Shown: positions 5,259-5,742 of the stretch, piece by piece | How positions within the stretch are numbered: position 1 is the stretch's first letter | Layout: each line of letters begins with the position of its first letter | Source of the DNA: Deltaproteobacteria bacterium | Lineage (GTDB): Bacteria > Desulfobacterota > Desulfobacteria > Desulfobacterales > Desulfatibacillaceae | NCBI GenBank assembly: GCA_021815525.1 | Contig: JAKAGN010000203.1 | Span: forward strand, 1 to 5,742 | Length of the DNA: 5,742 bases | Direction: 5' to 3' | Position numbers and translations under genes: made by a program | The notes under the pieces: model-generated | Databases searched by the model: none | What the model was told of the DNA's origin: nothing | Seen by the model: only the letters and a program-made list of their open reading frames with translations

Positions 5259-5742
5259 ATGGACACCTTATTGCTATCGCGGCTTCAATTCGCCGTGGCC
5301 ACGCTCTTTCACTTCCTGTTCGTGCCGCTAACCCTGGGCCTTTCCATCCTGGTGGCGGTGATGGAGACGCGCTACGCCAAGACCGGCAACCCCCTCCATC
5401 TCCGCATGACCAAGTTCTGGGGAAAAATCTTCCTCATAAACTTCGTGGTGGGGGTGGTGACGGGAATTTCCCTGGAGTTCCAGTTCGGCACCAACTGGAG
5501 CCGCTACTCCACCTTCGTGGGGGACATCTTCGGCTCGCTTCTGGCCATCGAGGCCACCGCCGCCTTCTTCCTGGAGTCCACCCTGATAGGCGTATGGGCC
5601 TTCGGGTGGAACCGGCTCTCACGCAAGGCCCACGCCGTCGTGATCTGGCTGGTGGCCGGGGCGTCGAGCCTCTCGGCCCTGTGGATTCTGATCGCCAACT
5701 CCTTCATGCAGCACCCCGTTGGCTACGTCATAAGGAACGGCC
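5259..5742 (+). CDS. cydA: Cytochrome bd quinol oxidase subunit I (5' part; runs off window)
   Basis: CydA oxidises quinol in the cytoplasmic membrane and carries haems b558, b595 and d, where oxygen is reduced to water without proton pumping. The visible 161 residues align closely with the start of E. coli CydA: SRLQFAVATLFHFLFVPLTL contains His18, matching the haem ligand His19. Next come MTKFWGKIFLINF and SLEFQFGTNWSRYSTFVGDI, then LLAIEATAAFFLEST with Glu98 and Glu106 matching the conserved Glu99/Glu107. WILIANSFMQHPVGY follows near the edge. Several membrane helices are evident (about 10-35, 55-75, 95-115 and 127-147). The later ligands and the quinol loop lie outside the window. GGGAGGAGG (5249-5257) gives a strong ribosome site for ATG 5259. 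In strict anaerobes this enzyme usually serves oxygen scavenging. cydB is expected downstream. Spacing of 562 bases makes joint transcription with cooS unlikely. Confidence 0.96.
   Translation, partial: MDTLLLSRLQFAVATLFHFLFVPLTLGLSILVAVMETRYAKTGNPLHLRMTKFWGKIFLINFVVGVVTGISLEFQFGTNWSRYSTFVGDIFGSLLAIEATAAFFLESTLIGVWAFGWNRLSRKAHAVVIWLVAGASSLSALWILIANSFMQHPVGYVIRNG

Noticed and set aside
4966..5331. Opposed open frames across the cydA leader (5047-5331 plus, 4966-5235 minus)
   Set aside because: They start at TTG/GTG without a convincing ribosome site, have no known motif, and the plus-strand one overlaps the start of cydA, which has a strong ribosome site and clear homology.

Overview
The window looks like part of the chromosome of a GC-rich anaerobe, most likely a sulfate-reducing-type deltaproteobacterium (Desulfobacterota). 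The assignment is an inference from gene content: a Ni-containing carbon monoxide dehydrogenase, a cytochrome bd oxidase and a ZraP/ZraS-type envelope metal-stress pair, with GC-biased codons. No rRNA or other taxonomic marker is present.

Left part (1-2233, minus strand). A ZraP-like periplasmic metal-binding protein (1694-2233) is followed by a membrane sensor histidine kinase. The kinase starts at a TTG (1547) and runs off the window at position 1, before its ATP-binding glycine boxes. The 146-bp gap between the two genes is almost filled by two tandem, palindromic units of about 62 bp. A response regulator probably lies further downstream, outside the window.

Divergent control region (2234-2701). 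On the zraP side there is a textbook sigma-54 promoter (TGGCACG-N4-TTGCT, 2302-2317). Upstream of it are an A/T-rich tract and two dyads sharing TCGAC-N6-GTCGA, centred about 113 and 192 bp before the predicted start site. This is the layout of a promoter driven by a sigma-54 enhancer-binding regulator of the ZraR/NtrC type. A 20-bp inverted repeat (18/20) brackets the nearer dyad. On the cooS side there is a good sigma-70-type promoter (TTGACA-N17-TAAATT), with a TTGTTA-N7-TAACAA operator-like palindrome over its -10 box and start site.

Centre (2702-4696, plus strand). One complete cooS gene encodes an anaerobic Ni,Fe carbon monoxide dehydrogenase of 664 residues with all expected metal ligands and catalytic motifs. 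No cooF, cooC or acetyl-CoA synthase gene lies next to it.

Right part (4697-5742). The cooS stop codon is followed by a 128-bp imperfect palindrome with no coding capacity, then a very GC-rich hairpin, a short A/T-rich segment with candidate promoter boxes and a leader. The 5' end of cydA (cytochrome bd oxidase subunit I, 161 residues visible) follows. The theme suggested is redox and stress physiology: envelope metal stress sensing, CO oxidation, and oxygen scavenging at the membrane. Only the zraP-kinase pair is an evident operon. cooS and cydA appear to be separate transcription units.
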